Shown: one piece after another, positions 43,743 to 52,803 of the stretch | Numbering within the stretch: position 1 is the stretch's first letter | Layout of the letters: every line of letters starts with the position of its first letter | NCBI RefSeq assembly: GCF_900142915.1 | Contig: NZ_FRCM01000012.1 | Coordinates: 1-64,000 of the forward strand | Source: Mucilaginibacter sp. OK098 | GTDB taxonomy: Bacteria; Bacteroidota; Bacteroidia; Sphingobacteriales; Sphingobacteriaceae | DNA length: 64,000 nt | Reading direction: 5' to 3' | Notes under the pieces: generated by a model | Databases searched by the model: none | The model's input: the letters and a program-made list of their open reading frames with translations, nothing else | What the model was told of the DNA's origin: nothing | Translations under genes and position numbers: made by a program

Positions 43743-45360
43743 ATACCTGCTCTCCGTTTATAAATGTTTTTAAAACTTTAACACTAGGTAAGGCCGAACC
43801 CTTTGCCTTCATAATATCATTGTCCAATATTACAAAGTCGGCATATTTGCCGGGCTCAATACTTCCCTTTTCTTTTTCTTCGAAATTTGCTTTGGCTGCC
43901 CAAATGGTTATACCCTGTAACGCTTCTTTGCGGCTAATCGCATTTTCCATTTGGAAACCGCCTTCGGGGTATCCTTTCAGGTCCTTGCGTTCAACTGCTG
44001 CATAAAAGGTATACATAGGGTTAATGTTTTCAACCGGGAAATCAGTGCCTAAAGGCATCCACCCATTTTGTTCAAGCAATTGCTTATAGGCATATGCTGT
44101 TTTTAAACGTTTTTTGCCCAAGCGTGTACCGGCCCAATACATATCAGATGTAGCATGGGTTGGCTGTACTGAGGGAATAATATTGTAATCGCCAAAATAC
44201 TTAACATCCTCCGGCGATATGATCTGCGAGTGTTCAACGCGCCAGCGCTTATCGTTTTTACCTTTTAACACACTTGCGTACACCTTTAATATCACCCGAT
44301 TTGCCGAATCGCCAATGGCATGGGTACACATCTGGAAGCCATGATCTGCTATCTTTTTTGCTACCTCTTCAAAATGCTTTTGCTGGCTCAGTAAAAATCC
44401 GCTCCAGTTTTTTTGGTCGGCATAGGGCTGCAACAGGCAGGCCCCTCTTGAGCCAAGCGCACCATCAGCATAAACCTTAAACGCTCGTACATCCAGCGAT
44501 GGCGTTTTATAAGCGCCGCGTTTAAATAAATATTCGTAGTTCTCCGGGGCATCTGAAAGCATCACATACATCCGCATTTTTAATGCGCCTTTGTGCTGTA
44601 ATTGCGCTATGGTATTTACCATGGCGTATGGCAGTCCGCAATCATCAATAGTGGTTAAGCCTACTGCAAAGCAGTTTTTTTGCGCTCCCAAAAATGCCGA
44701 TTGAGTGATCTGTTCAGTAGGCGGTGGTATTTTACGGGTGATTATGCCTTCTGCATTATCGATCATCAAACCGGTAAGCTTGCCATTTATAGTTTCAATT
44801 TTACCACCTATAATGGTTTGGCCTGGTTTAACTCCTGCTATATTTAAGGCTGCCTGGTTAACCATTATGGCATGCCCGTCAATCCGGGTTAACATTACCG
44901 GCCTTGCCGGGAACATGGAATCAAGTTTTGCCTTATCAGGAAACTGTTTTACTGTCCATTTATTTTGATCCCATCCATGGCCAACTATCCAGCCTTCAGG
45001 ATTTTTTCGTGCGAATGATCCTACAGAATCAATAACCTCCTGCCAGCTTTTGGTATTGTCCAAATCAGCTTCCTGCAAACTCAGTCCGTATTCATAAAAA
45101 TGAGCATGAGCGTCTATAAAACCAGGATACACCGCTTTACCACCCGCATCAATAACCTGGCGGGCCAAATATTTTTCTTCCAAAGTATCCGCATTGCCAA
45201 CCGCTACTATCTTTCCGGCAGTTACTACAAAAGCTTCAGCTGTACTGAATTTGCTGTCGACAGTATATACTAATGCATTCTTAACCAACAGATCAGCGTT
45301 ATAATCTTTTTGTTTACAAGCAAGTGTCAGCAGTAAAAGAACGGGCCATAATTTCTTCAT
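43729..45360 (-). CDS. YtcJ-like amidohydrolase lipoprotein
   Basis: 543 residues. A lipobox-type N-terminus (LLLLTLAC, C15) suggests a lipid anchor. The amidohydrolase_3 fold shows the metal ligands H85 and H87 (GFIDAHAHFYEYG), a downstream HAIGDSANR near 350 and GTDFPVENINP near 440. Relatives hydrolyse N-acyl or similar amide bonds; the substrate is unknown. Its 3' end overlaps the serine hydrolase gene by 14 nt, a sign of co-translation and related function. Confidence 0.92.
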   Translation of the reverse strand: MKKLWPVLLLLTLACKQKDYNADLLVKNALVYTVDSKFSTAEAFVVTAGKIVAVGNADTLEEKYLARQVIDAGGKAVYPGFIDAHAHFYEYGLSLQEADLDNTKSWQEVIDSVGSFARKNPEGWIVGHGWDQNKWTVKQFPDKAKLDSMFPARPVMLTRIDGHAIMVNQAALNIAGVKPGQTIIGGKIETINGKLTGLMIDNAEGIITRKIPPPTEQITQSAFLGAQKNCFAVGLTTIDDCGLPYAMVNTIAQLQHKGALKMRMYVMLSDAPENYEYLFKRGAYKTPSLDVRAFKVYADGALGSRGACLLQPYADQKNWSGFLLSQQKHFEEVAKKIADHGFQMCTHAIGDSANRVILKVYASVLKGKNDKRWRVEHSQIISPEDVKYFGDYNIIPSVQPTHATSDMYWAGTRLGKKRLKTAYAYKQLLEQNGWMPLGTDFPVENINPMYTFYAAVERKDLKGYPEGGFQMENAISRKEALQGITIWAAKANFEEKEKGSIEPGKYADFVILDNDIMKAKGSALPSVKVLKTFINGEQVYEKK

Positions 45361-45953
45361 AGGGACGGATTAAATAATAAAACATGTAAACTACAAAACT
45401 ATATACAAATTCAAATACATAAAGTTATGCGGTGAAATAATTAATTTGGTATTTAGGGTTGAAAAATGCGTTGTTACCTGCTCGAGGCGTCTTTGCTAAA
45501 GAAGCAGGAACTGGTAATTCCTTACCTCTTTACGCGCAGCGAAGAGAGGTCGACGAGCGAAGCAATGTCGGGTGAGTCAACTCTGCGACATGCAGTAGCG
45601 TATATGCAATTGTGTGAATATCGTTCGCAGAATTTACTCACCCGGTCAACGCTTCGTGGACCTTCCCTCTCTTCCGCAAACGGTAAAGAGAGAAGGAAAT
45701 GATTAAATTATTGACATTGATCATATGGCATAGATCCCGAATGCCTTGTTTGCAACGGATTAAAATCCGTTGTCACAAAATATGCCGGGGCCTATGGGCT
45801 CTTTAGATTCGGGTTTAGATTTATTTCATAAAGCGATCGATCCAGAGGCATAGCCTCGGCCAATATTGTAGCAACGGATTTTAATCCGTTGAAGTTATGC
45901 GGTGAAATAATTAATTTAGCACCGAAAACGCAATTGAAGGGAACTTTTACGAA
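45361..45953. other. Noncoding repeat region upstream of mutL
   Basis: A gap of almost 600 bp with no convincing gene. It contains the direct-repeat-bounded segment 45422-45917 and several internal hairpins, among them CAACGGATTAAAATCCGTTG (about 45752-45771) and CAACGGATTTTAATCCGTTG (45872-45891), and an imperfect hairpin of purine/pyrimidine runs at about 45660-45699. Confidence 0.65.
45422..45917. repeat. 470-bp segment between 26-bp direct repeats
   Basis: The 26-bp sequence beginning AAGTTATGCGGTGAAATAAT occurs at 45422-45447 and again, without change, at 45892-45917. The enclosed 444 bp are made of hairpin units and have no coding capacity that I trust. This may be an insertion that duplicated its target, or two repeat copies. 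Confidence 0.75.
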
Positions 45954-47810
45954 ATGTCAGACATCATACAGCTTTTACCGGATTCCGTTGCCAACCAGAT
46001 AGCCGCAGGCGAAGTGGTTCAAAGGCCGGCATCAGCGGTAAAAGAACTTATAGAGAATTCGATAGACGCAGGGGCAGATAAGATCCAGCTGATCATAAAA
46101 GATGCCGGGAAATCATTGATCCAGATCATTGATAATGGCTGTGGCATGAGTGTTACCGATGCCCGTATGTGCTTTGAGCGGCATGCTACTTCAAAGATCC
46201 GCAAGGCCGAAGATCTTTTTGCCATCCGTACTATGGGTTTCAGGGGCGAGGCCATGGCATCAATAGCCGCTATTGCGCAGGTTGAGCTAAAAACCCGCAG
46301 GGTAGAGGATGAACTGGGCACCTGCATATTTATTGAAGGATCGGAAGTGATAAGCCAGGAGGCCTGCTCGGCTAACCCGGGAACTTCTATATCTATCAAA
46401 AATTTATTTTACAACACACCCGCCCGCCGCAACTTCTTAAAAAGTAATGCGGTTGAGATGCGGTATATTATTGATGAGCTGCAGCGGATAGCTTTGGCTA
46501 ATCCGCAGGTATTTTTTACCCTGCACCATAACGGACAGGAGGTTTATCACTTACCAGCCACAACCGTTAAACAGCGCATTATCCATTTATTTGGCAATAA
46601 TTATAATGAGCGGCTGGTACCGGTTGAGGAAGATACCATGGTGGTTAAGCTGCAGGGCTTTGTTGGCAAACCCGAGTTTGCCCGCAGAACACGCGGCGAG
46701 CAATTCTTTTTTGTAAACAACCGGTTTATAAAGGATGCTTATTTAAACCATGCGGTACTGATGGCCTTCAAGGAATTGTTACCTGAAGATACCTTTCCGC
46801 TGTATGTATTGTTTATGGAGATTGATCCGGCTAAGATTGATATTAACGTTCATCCCACAAAAACGGAAATAAAATACCAGGATGAGCAAACCATTTATGC
46901 TATAGTTAGGTCGGCTGTAAAGCGTTCTTTGGGACGGTATAACATTACGCCAAGCCTGGACTTTGACCAGGAAAACAGTATTGAGCACCTGGTTACCCTT
47001 AAACCATTGGAAGAAATTATTCCGCCTACCATTACCTTCAACCCGGATTTTAATCCTTTTAATACGGATAACCGGGCAGAACGGGAAGCGCCATCCTTAC
47101 GCAGCAACGGCGATTACCGCAGCTCACCGATCCCTAAAAATTGGGATACGCTTTACGAGATCAGTAAAAAAGAGGATAGCATACAACATCAGGTTTATGA
47201 AGAAATAAGCATTGTTGCGGATGAGCAGGAAATAAATAAACCAAGTGAGCGGCAGCTTTTCCAGATTCAGAACCGGTTTATCCTTTCGCAGATAAAATCG
47301 GGCTTTATGCTCATCCACCAGCAGGCGGCACACGAACGTATTTTGTACGAACGTTTTTTACAGCAACTGCAAAATCATTCGGGGGTTAGCCAGCAAAGCT
47401 TGTTTCCGCAATCAGTTACATTAAATAGCAGTGATTTTGAGCTTTTAAAAGAACTTTTACCCGATATTCGTGCGCTGGGATTTGATATTAGGGAATTTGG
47501 CAAAAATACGGTAGTGGTTGAGGGTATTCCGGCCGATTTAAACAATGCCTCGGAACACGAGATCTTGGAACAGTTGCTGGAAGGCTTTAAAAATAACCAG
47601 TCGATATTAAAGCTGGATAAGCGCGACAGCCTTGCACGGTCGCTGGCGCGTAACGCTGCAACAAAAGCAGGAGTAAAGATGTCATTAGAAGAAATGAATA
47701 TATTGATTGATCAGCTTTTTGCCTGCCAGATGCCAAACCTTGCATTGAACGGTAAGCTGGTAATTACTACTTTTACACTGAACGAACTTTTAGAACGATT
47801 TGAAAAATAG
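45954..47810 (+). CDS. mutL: DNA mismatch repair protein MutL
   Basis: Links mismatch recognition by MutS to strand processing. 618 residues. GHKL ATPase motifs are visible: ELIENSIDAGA (about 30-40), IIDNGCGM, FERHATSKI and GFRGEAMASI. The C-terminal MutL_C domain has HQQAAHERILYE at 455-466, where metal-dependent endonuclease MutL proteins have DQHA(x)2E(x)4E; the D and H positions are exchanged for H and Q. The late CPHGRP-type motif reads CQMPNLALNGK. Nuclease activity is therefore uncertain. The gene is preceded by the repeat segment; no mutS is in the window. Confidence 0.97.
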   Translation: MSDIIQLLPDSVANQIAAGEVVQRPASAVKELIENSIDAGADKIQLIIKDAGKSLIQIIDNGCGMSVTDARMCFERHATSKIRKAEDLFAIRTMGFRGEAMASIAAIAQVELKTRRVEDELGTCIFIEGSEVISQEACSANPGTSISIKNLFYNTPARRNFLKSNAVEMRYIIDELQRIALANPQVFFTLHHNGQEVYHLPATTVKQRIIHLFGNNYNERLVPVEEDTMVVKLQGFVGKPEFARRTRGEQFFFVNNRFIKDAYLNHAVLMAFKELLPEDTFPLYVLFMEIDPAKIDINVHPTKTEIKYQDEQTIYAIVRSAVKRSLGRYNITPSLDFDQENSIEHLVTLKPLEEIIPPTITFNPDFNPFNTDNRAEREAPSLRSNGDYRSSPIPKNWDTLYEISKKEDSIQHQVYEEISIVADEQEINKPSERQLFQIQNRFILSQIKSGFMLIHQQAAHERILYERFLQQLQNHSGVSQQSLFPQSVTLNSSDFELLKELLPDIRALGFDIREFGKNTVVVEGIPADLNNASEHEILEQLLEGFKNNQSILKLDKRDSLARSLARNAATKAGVKMSLEEMNILIDQLFACQMPNLALNGKLVITTFTLNELLERFEK

Positions 47811-47838
47811 CCCCGGGGCCTAATACTATATTTATATT

Positions 47839-48573
47839 ATGAATTCAAGGCAATCACCTTTCGCCAATTTAACACCGGTTGTAAAAAACCTGCTGATCAT
47901 TAATATCATATTTTTTCTTGCCTATTTACTGATTGACCATCAATCATCTAGGGGGCCTGTCACTCAGCTATTCGGCGAATTTTACTTTGACTCACCGGGT
48001 TTTAGGCCATGGCAATTTATTAGCTATATGTTTATGCATGGAGGCTTTGAACATATCTTGTTTAATATGTTCGCCTTGTTTTCATTTGGGCCTATTTTGG
48101 AATATTCAATCGGCCCAAAAAAGTTTCTGAACTTTTACTTCATTTGTGGCATCGGTGCCGGCATGCTTCAAATGTTTGTTCAGGCTATTGAGGTGCATAA
48201 TATTGTAGGGGCATTTACTATCACTGCTACCGATAAGCATCTGCTCAGTCAGCTTCGCGTTCCCGATTCACTGCAAGTTTACCAAGCGGAAAAACTCTAT
48301 GGCATCTATGTGGCGCCACTTGTGGGTGCTTCCGGGGCAATATTCGGGATATTGGTTGCTTTTGGGATGCTTTATCCCAACATGGAATTAATGATACTTT
48401 TTATTCCGGTCCCGATAAAGGCCAAATACCTGGTGTCCTTTTATTTACTACTCGAAATTTATTTAGGCTTTAAACAGAACACGGGCGATTCCGTTGCCCA
48501 CTTTGCACACATAGGCGGCGCATTATTTGGTTTTATCCTGATAAAAGCATGGGGCTTACGGCGGCTCCAATAA
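47839..48573 (+). CDS. Rhomboid-family intramembrane protease 1
   Basis: 244 residues with about six membrane segments. Serine in GASGAIFG (about 169-176) and histidine in VAHFAHIGGALFGF (about 222-235) form the catalytic dyad; MHGGFEHILFNMFAL is the conserved segment around the oxyanion region. It cleaves single-pass membrane proteins in the membrane. It starts 28 bp after mutL and is followed by a second rhomboid gene, so the genes are probably one transcript. Confidence 0.93.
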   Translation: MNSRQSPFANLTPVVKNLLIINIIFFLAYLLIDHQSSRGPVTQLFGEFYFDSPGFRPWQFISYMFMHGGFEHILFNMFALFSFGPILEYSIGPKKFLNFYFICGIGAGMLQMFVQAIEVHNIVGAFTITATDKHLLSQLRVPDSLQVYQAEKLYGIYVAPLVGASGAIFGILVAFGMLYPNMELMILFIPVPIKAKYLVSFYLLLEIYLGFKQNTGDSVAHFAHIGGALFGFILIKAWGLRRLQ

Positions 48574-48680
48574 TTTTTTCAATCAAAATAAAGGCATTAA
48601 CTGTTTACAAATTGTAAAATAGAAAATAGCCAACAACTTTTTTCTAAAATATTAGTTATCAGCTATAAGGATTAAATATC

Positions 48681-49538
48681 ATGAGCACCCTCTGGCAAAA
48701 TATACAATACAAAGTGCTGCGGTCTGACAGTAAACTGAACTTGCTTATTGGTATCAATGTTTTTGTTTTTTTGCTGATAAATATTGCAGACACTTTAGGT
48801 AAATTTTTTTTCAAAACCGGTATAATTGAATTTTACAGTACGGAATATCTTTTATTACCATCCAATTTACGCGTCCTTCTTACTCATTTCTGGACGCCCA
48901 TAACCTATATGTTTATGCATGCGGGTATTTTCCATATCCTGTTCAACATGCTGTGGCTTTACTGGTTTGGGCAGATCTTTGAAGAATATCTTGGCAAAAA
49001 ACGAACTGTAGGTTTGTATCTTATGGGGGGCTTGGCAGGTGCGTTTTTATTTATTTTGTGTTATAATACCTTGCCATTGTTTGCCGGTGAAAGTGCGCCC
49101 CTGGTAGGTGCCTCTGCAAGTGTAATGGCCATAATTATTGGCACAGCTACCCTGCTGCCCAATTATACCATCTCCTTAATTTTAATAGGACCGGTTAAAC
49201 TAAAATGGATTGCGTTATTTATTTTGCTTATTGATTTTTTTGGAATAGTGGGCCCAAATGCCGGTGGCGAAATTGCACATATGGGCGGCGCGCTAATGGG
49301 TTTTGTATATATTAAACAGGTGCAAAAAGGTAACGACTGGGTTGCCGGGATTGCAAATATTTTTAAAGCAAGGCCCAAATTAAAAGTGGTTTCAAAAAAT
49401 TCATCAGGAAAAACGGATGGAAAGCCGCGACAAGAAGAAATAGATGTTATCTTAGATAAGATTTCACAATCGGGATATGACAGCCTGAATAAACAGGAAA
49501 AAGAAATATTATTCCGGGCCAGCAATAATGAAGGTTAA
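48681..49538 (+). CDS. Rhomboid-family intramembrane protease 2
   Basis: 285 residues. Catalytic serine in GASASVMAI (about 145-153) and histidine in EIAHMGGALMGF (about 197-208), with MHAGIFHILFNMLWLYWFG in the preceding segment. An added C-terminal cytoplasmic tail of about 60 residues (KARPKLKVVSKNS to the end) is polar and ends in a helix (EEIDVILDKISQSGYDSLNKQEK, in parts), a pattern often seen as a small C-terminal domain in Bacteroidota rhomboids. It overlaps the next gene by 11 nt. Confidence 0.93.
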   Translation: MSTLWQNIQYKVLRSDSKLNLLIGINVFVFLLINIADTLGKFFFKTGIIEFYSTEYLLLPSNLRVLLTHFWTPITYMFMHAGIFHILFNMLWLYWFGQIFEEYLGKKRTVGLYLMGGLAGAFLFILCYNTLPLFAGESAPLVGASASVMAIIIGTATLLPNYTISLILIGPVKLKWIALFILLIDFFGIVGPNAGGEIAHMGGALMGFVYIKQVQKGNDWVAGIANIFKARPKLKVVSKNSSGKTDGKPRQEEIDVILDKISQSGYDSLNKQEKEILFRASNNEG

Positions 49539-50637
49539 AAAAAAGCTATCCTTTATTGATAAAATCATCCTATGGCTAAACGGCCTGTTGTGCTTTGCAT
49601 TATTGATCAGCTACCTTGCTCCGGTTGTTGATCCCAAAACGATCTGGATAATTGCTTTTTTTGGGTTGGCTTATCCCTTATTGTTACTGATCAGCCTTAT
49701 CTTCATCGTTTACTGGGCACTGCGAAAAAGCTGGTATTTTATGATATCTGTGGTTTGCATAGCCATTGGATATAATGTGTTGCTTAATAATTTCCAGTTA
49801 CACGGACCTTCATCTTACTCAAGTGGTCCAGGCCAAACGGTTATAAATGTTATGACCTATAATGTGCATAATTTTAAGCGTTATGGCTCAAATAATGATA
49901 TCTCAACCAAGCACGAGATCCTCCAGCTAATTAACGAAAATCAGCCTGACGTGATAGGGATCCAGGAGTTTTATACCCGTAAAGCCGGGCAGTATGATAT
50001 GCGCGATTCCATTTTGAAAATAATGGGAACCACCTGGTACTATTTTGAGCCTGCTACAGCTAACAGCCAGGAGGCTATTGGCATGGCCATTTTTTCAAAG
50101 TTCCCTATAACTGCACATGGCATTGTTCCGTTTGCCAACAAGGTGGGAGAGAACGCCTGTTTGTATATCGATATAAAAAAAGGCAACAAGCAGTTCAGGG
50201 TTTATAGCATACACCTGCAGTCTATTCGGTTTGATCCTGAAGATTATAAGTATTTGAACAGCATAGCCAAGCAGGGCAAGGCAGAAGGCTCATCAGCCCG
50301 CAGGCTGGGAGGCAAATTAAAAATCGCCTTTATAAAACGGAGCGACCAGGTGGTTAAAATAAAAGAACACGCGGCGCAGTGCCCATATCCATATATTATA
50401 TCCGGCGATTTTAATGATACCCCGGCATCATACGCCGTTAACCAAATGGCGAAAGGTTTAAAGAATGCCTTCCGTGAAGGCGGCGCCGGCTTTGGCCGTA
50501 CCTATAATGGTGATTTCCCAAATTACCAGATAGATTATATCATGGCAAGTCCGCAATTTGATGTGCGCAGCTACCAGATCATCGAAAAAAAGCTCTCAGA
50601 TCATTATCCGGTGCGGAGTGACCTGGTTCTTCGGTAA
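49528..50637 (+). CDS. Membrane-anchored endonuclease/exonuclease/phosphatase family protein
   Basis: 369 residues. The N-terminus has three membrane segments (about 12-30, 35-60 and 65-85). The EEP domain follows from about 107: VMTYNVHNF, IGIQEFY, YSIHLQS, ISGDFNDTPAS (about 291-301), IDYIMAS and SDHYPV at the end, the usual metal-binding and catalytic set. Members hydrolyse phosphodiesters of nucleic acids or lipids; the outward- or inward-facing site cannot be decided here. Overlap of 11 nt with the rhomboid gene suggests a functional unit. Confidence 0.92.
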   Translation: MKVKKKLSFIDKIILWLNGLLCFALLISYLAPVVDPKTIWIIAFFGLAYPLLLLISLIFIVYWALRKSWYFMISVVCIAIGYNVLLNNFQLHGPSSYSSGPGQTVINVMTYNVHNFKRYGSNNDISTKHEILQLINENQPDVIGIQEFYTRKAGQYDMRDSILKIMGTTWYYFEPATANSQEAIGMAIFSKFPITAHGIVPFANKVGENACLYIDIKKGNKQFRVYSIHLQSIRFDPEDYKYLNSIAKQGKAEGSSARRLGGKLKIAFIKRSDQVVKIKEHAAQCPYPYIISGDFNDTPASYAVNQMAKGLKNAFREGGAGFGRTYNGDFPNYQIDYIMASPQFDVRSYQIIEKKLSDHYPVRSDLVLR

Positions 50638-50804
50638 TCATTGGTCATTTGGCATTAGTCATTTGTGGGGTAGTTTGCTAATGATAATCATTGGTCATTG
50701 TGTCATTAGTCATTTGTGGGGTAGTTTGATAATGATGGTCATTGCCAAAGTTTGTCCTTTCAGATAATTCACCAATGACTAATGCCAAATGACCAATGCC
50801 TAAC
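50635..50804. repeat. 50-bp tandem repeat and inverted partner
   Basis: Units 50635-50684 and 50685-50735 both start TAATCATTGGTCATT and share CATTAGTCATTTGTGGGGTA. An inverse segment follows at about 50769-50803. The EEP gene stop codon is at the left edge. Confidence 0.8.
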
Positions 50805-51287
50805 CTACTTCTTCACCTCTTCTTTTATCGCTCTTAAAAATTCGTTTGCATGTTGCGAGCCGATAATATAGATAAGGCCATCCCTGTCGGTTAGGTGGAT
50901 AGCGTCATTACCGGCGGTGTAAAAACGGATGGTTCCTTTTGTGTGCAGGTTGTACACCGGGTTATTAAATAAATACCTGCTGTATACGCCTTTTTCTGCT
51001 TTAACAATGCTGTTAAGGTCTATTTTTACCAGGCGGGTTGTCCATAACCCGTTTAGTAAAATGCTTTTATTTTCAATCCGGGTACGAAAATGGAGCAAAA
51101 AACCCATTATAATTGAAATGATGATAATAGCAAAGCCAACTACGATCAGCAGGTTGCCATTGCGTTCGCGCTCATCGGTAAAAAAATAAGCCGCAAAGCA
51201 AAACATAGCTAAAACCAGGCGAATGGTAATTGGAATAAATTCCCTGCCGAGGTATTGTTTTTCAATAAAAGCCGGTTTATCGCTCAT
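50805..51287 (-). CDS. PH-like-domain membrane protein
   Basis: 160 residues. Two membrane segments (about 19-36 and 43-64) are followed by a beta-rich domain like bacterial PH (bPH) domains, with ILLNGLWTTRLVKIDLNSIVKAEKG and GTIRFYTAGNDAIHLTDRDG. The role is unknown; such proteins are often small envelope or stress factors. It lies between two repeat regions and may be transcribed alone. Confidence 0.7.
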   Translation of the reverse strand: MSDKPAFIEKQYLGREFIPITIRLVLAMFCFAAYFFTDERERNGNLLIVVGFAIIIISIIMGFLLHFRTRIENKSILLNGLWTTRLVKIDLNSIVKAEKGVYSRYLFNNPVYNLHTKGTIRFYTAGNDAIHLTDRDGLIYIIGSQHANEFLRAIKEEVKK

Positions 51288-51425
51288 TTTGATTTGAAGA
51301 TTTGGTGATTTGAAGATAAAACAATTTGAAAATTTGTTGATTTGAAAATTTGAAGATTAGTGATCACTCAACCTGGTCCTTCAAATTAGTGCATTTTCAA
51401 ATCTCCAAATCATCACATCTTCAAA
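51288..51425. repeat. TTTGAAGATTTG repeat region
   Basis: Units GATTTGAAGATTTG on the left and CTTCAAATTAG or TCTCCAAATCATC on the right make an imperfect inverted repeat. It reaches into the 3' end of tilS, whose last residues (NLKM) it encodes. Confidence 0.6.
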
Positions 51426-52753
51426 TTCGTTAATTCGAATATAGTTACTTTTTTAGTGTTATCGGTAACTTTGTAACGATCATCAGAACGGTATCCGCCA
51501 ATCCATATTATCCCGCCGTTACCATTTATTACCAATGGGATCTCATCTTTTTGGTGCAGGGGAACTTTCTGATCTATAAAAAAATCGCTCACCTTTTTGC
51601 GGCCCTTCATCCCAAAGGGGAAGAAATAGTCGCCCGTTTTCCACCGGCGCAAAGTTAACGGATATATCAACAAATCAGCATCGACAGAAACTGCCATCGG
51701 ATTGTTTTTTACAATAAGCGGACTATCATCATGCAAAATTTGCAGCTTATAGCTCCCGTAGTTAATTGTATGGTCGTTTAAATTTATTTGTACTTCCTGT
51801 TGAACTTCAATCCTTTTTTTTGTTACGATGAGTTTCTCCCTGTCAAGTATCAGCCTGAATTCTCCTGTTTCAAAAACCCTGCCCGGGTGTTTGTCTAAGG
51901 CAGAGATCAGGTCATTAATAAGCGTTTCGTTAACACCATACTCCTGTAACAGGTTAAAAAGCAGCAGGTGTTGGGGATGCAGTTCTTTAAGCTCTTTTAG
52001 TAAAATATGGATCTCATCCCCGTGAGGGATAAAAAGCTTGTCTTTCAATTCGGTTATTCTTTGCGCCAACAATAATTCCAGTTCGCGAAAGTGGTTAAGG
52101 TTGCTTTCAAAGGTGCGCTCAAGGTCGGGGTTTAGCTCTTTTAACTTTGGGATAACCTCTAACCGTAATTTATTACGGGCATATTTTACCGAAGTATTTG
52201 AACTGTCTTCGCGGTATGTTATCTGTACTTCTTCAATAAGATGCCGGATCTCATCCCGGTTTAAGAATAACATAGGGCGCACCAGCAATCCGTTTTTCGG
52301 CAAAATACCATGCAGGCCGGCAATGCCCGTACCACGGGTAAGGTTTAACAATATTGTTTCAATTGCATCGTTTTGGTGGTGCGCAAGCGCAATAACAGAA
52401 TAACCAGCTTGCTGCCTTACCTGTTCAAACCATTGGTAACGTAACGTGCGCGCAGCCATTTGGGTTGAAACTTTATTATCGGCAACATGTTTTAAAGTAT
52501 CAAAACGGATGGTGTGGAAAGGTACATCAAGTTGCTGGGCCAGCTGGTGGCAAAATTGCTCGTCGCTGGTTGATTCATCACCGCGAAGCTGGAAATTACA
52601 ATGCGCTATGCCAAAATTAAAACCTGCTGCCTTAAGTAAATGAACCATAACAACAGAATCCATACCCCCGCTAACTGCAGCAAGTATTTTACTGCCCTGA
52701 TTAAAAAGGTTATTTTGCTCAATAAAATCAACGAAATTTTTAACCGGCAGCAT
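51413..52753 (-). CDS. tilS: tRNA(Ile)-lysidine synthetase
   Basis: Modifies C34 of the minor tRNA-Ile to lysidine, so that it reads AUA. 446 residues. The PP-loop is AVSGGMDSVVMVHLL (about 26-40), followed by FNFGIAHCNFQLRGDES and ALAHHQNDAIETILLNLTRGTG (about 121-142). The TilS substrate-binding and C-terminal domains follow, with RRWKTGDYFFPFGMKGRKKVSDFFID (in parts) at about 366-391. It is divergent from the OstA-like gene; the gap is only 50 bp. Confidence 0.96.
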   Translation of the reverse strand: MLPVKNFVDFIEQNNLFNQGSKILAAVSGGMDSVVMVHLLKAAGFNFGIAHCNFQLRGDESTSDEQFCHQLAQQLDVPFHTIRFDTLKHVADNKVSTQMAARTLRYQWFEQVRQQAGYSVIALAHHQNDAIETILLNLTRGTGIAGLHGILPKNGLLVRPMLFLNRDEIRHLIEEVQITYREDSSNTSVKYARNKLRLEVIPKLKELNPDLERTFESNLNHFRELELLLAQRITELKDKLFIPHGDEIHILLKELKELHPQHLLLFNLLQEYGVNETLINDLISALDKHPGRVFETGEFRLILDREKLIVTKKRIEVQQEVQINLNDHTINYGSYKLQILHDDSPLIVKNNPMAVSVDADLLIYPLTLRRWKTGDYFFPFGMKGRKKVSDFFIDQKVPLHQKDEIPLVINGNGGIIWIGGYRSDDRYKVTDNTKKVTIFELTNLKM

Positions 52754-52790
52754 CCGTCAAAATTATTAATTTAAAACCCCAACAAAAAAC

Positions 52791-52798
52791 TAATTTTG
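52791..52798 (+). promoter_or_regulatory. -7 box of the OstA-like gene
   Basis: TAATTTTG, with the GTG start 5 nt further at 52804. If the box is used, the message is leaderless or nearly so. This matches the lack of a visible ribosome-binding site. Confidence 0.5.
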
Positions 52799-52803
52799 CC
52801 AAC

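Noticed and set aside
41922..45360. Amidohydrolase and serine hydrolase considered as a fused gene
   Set aside because: Each has its own signal sequence and start codon; the 14-nt overlap is between different frames.
45466..45702. 78-residue open frame in the mutL upstream region
   Set aside because: It lies wholly in hairpin repeat sequence between the 26-bp direct repeats, and its composition (many Ser, Arg and Leu without pattern) looks like chance.
50635..50735. Tandem units considered as a CRISPR start
   Set aside because: Only two units, no spacer-like unique sequence of even length between them, and no cas genes.
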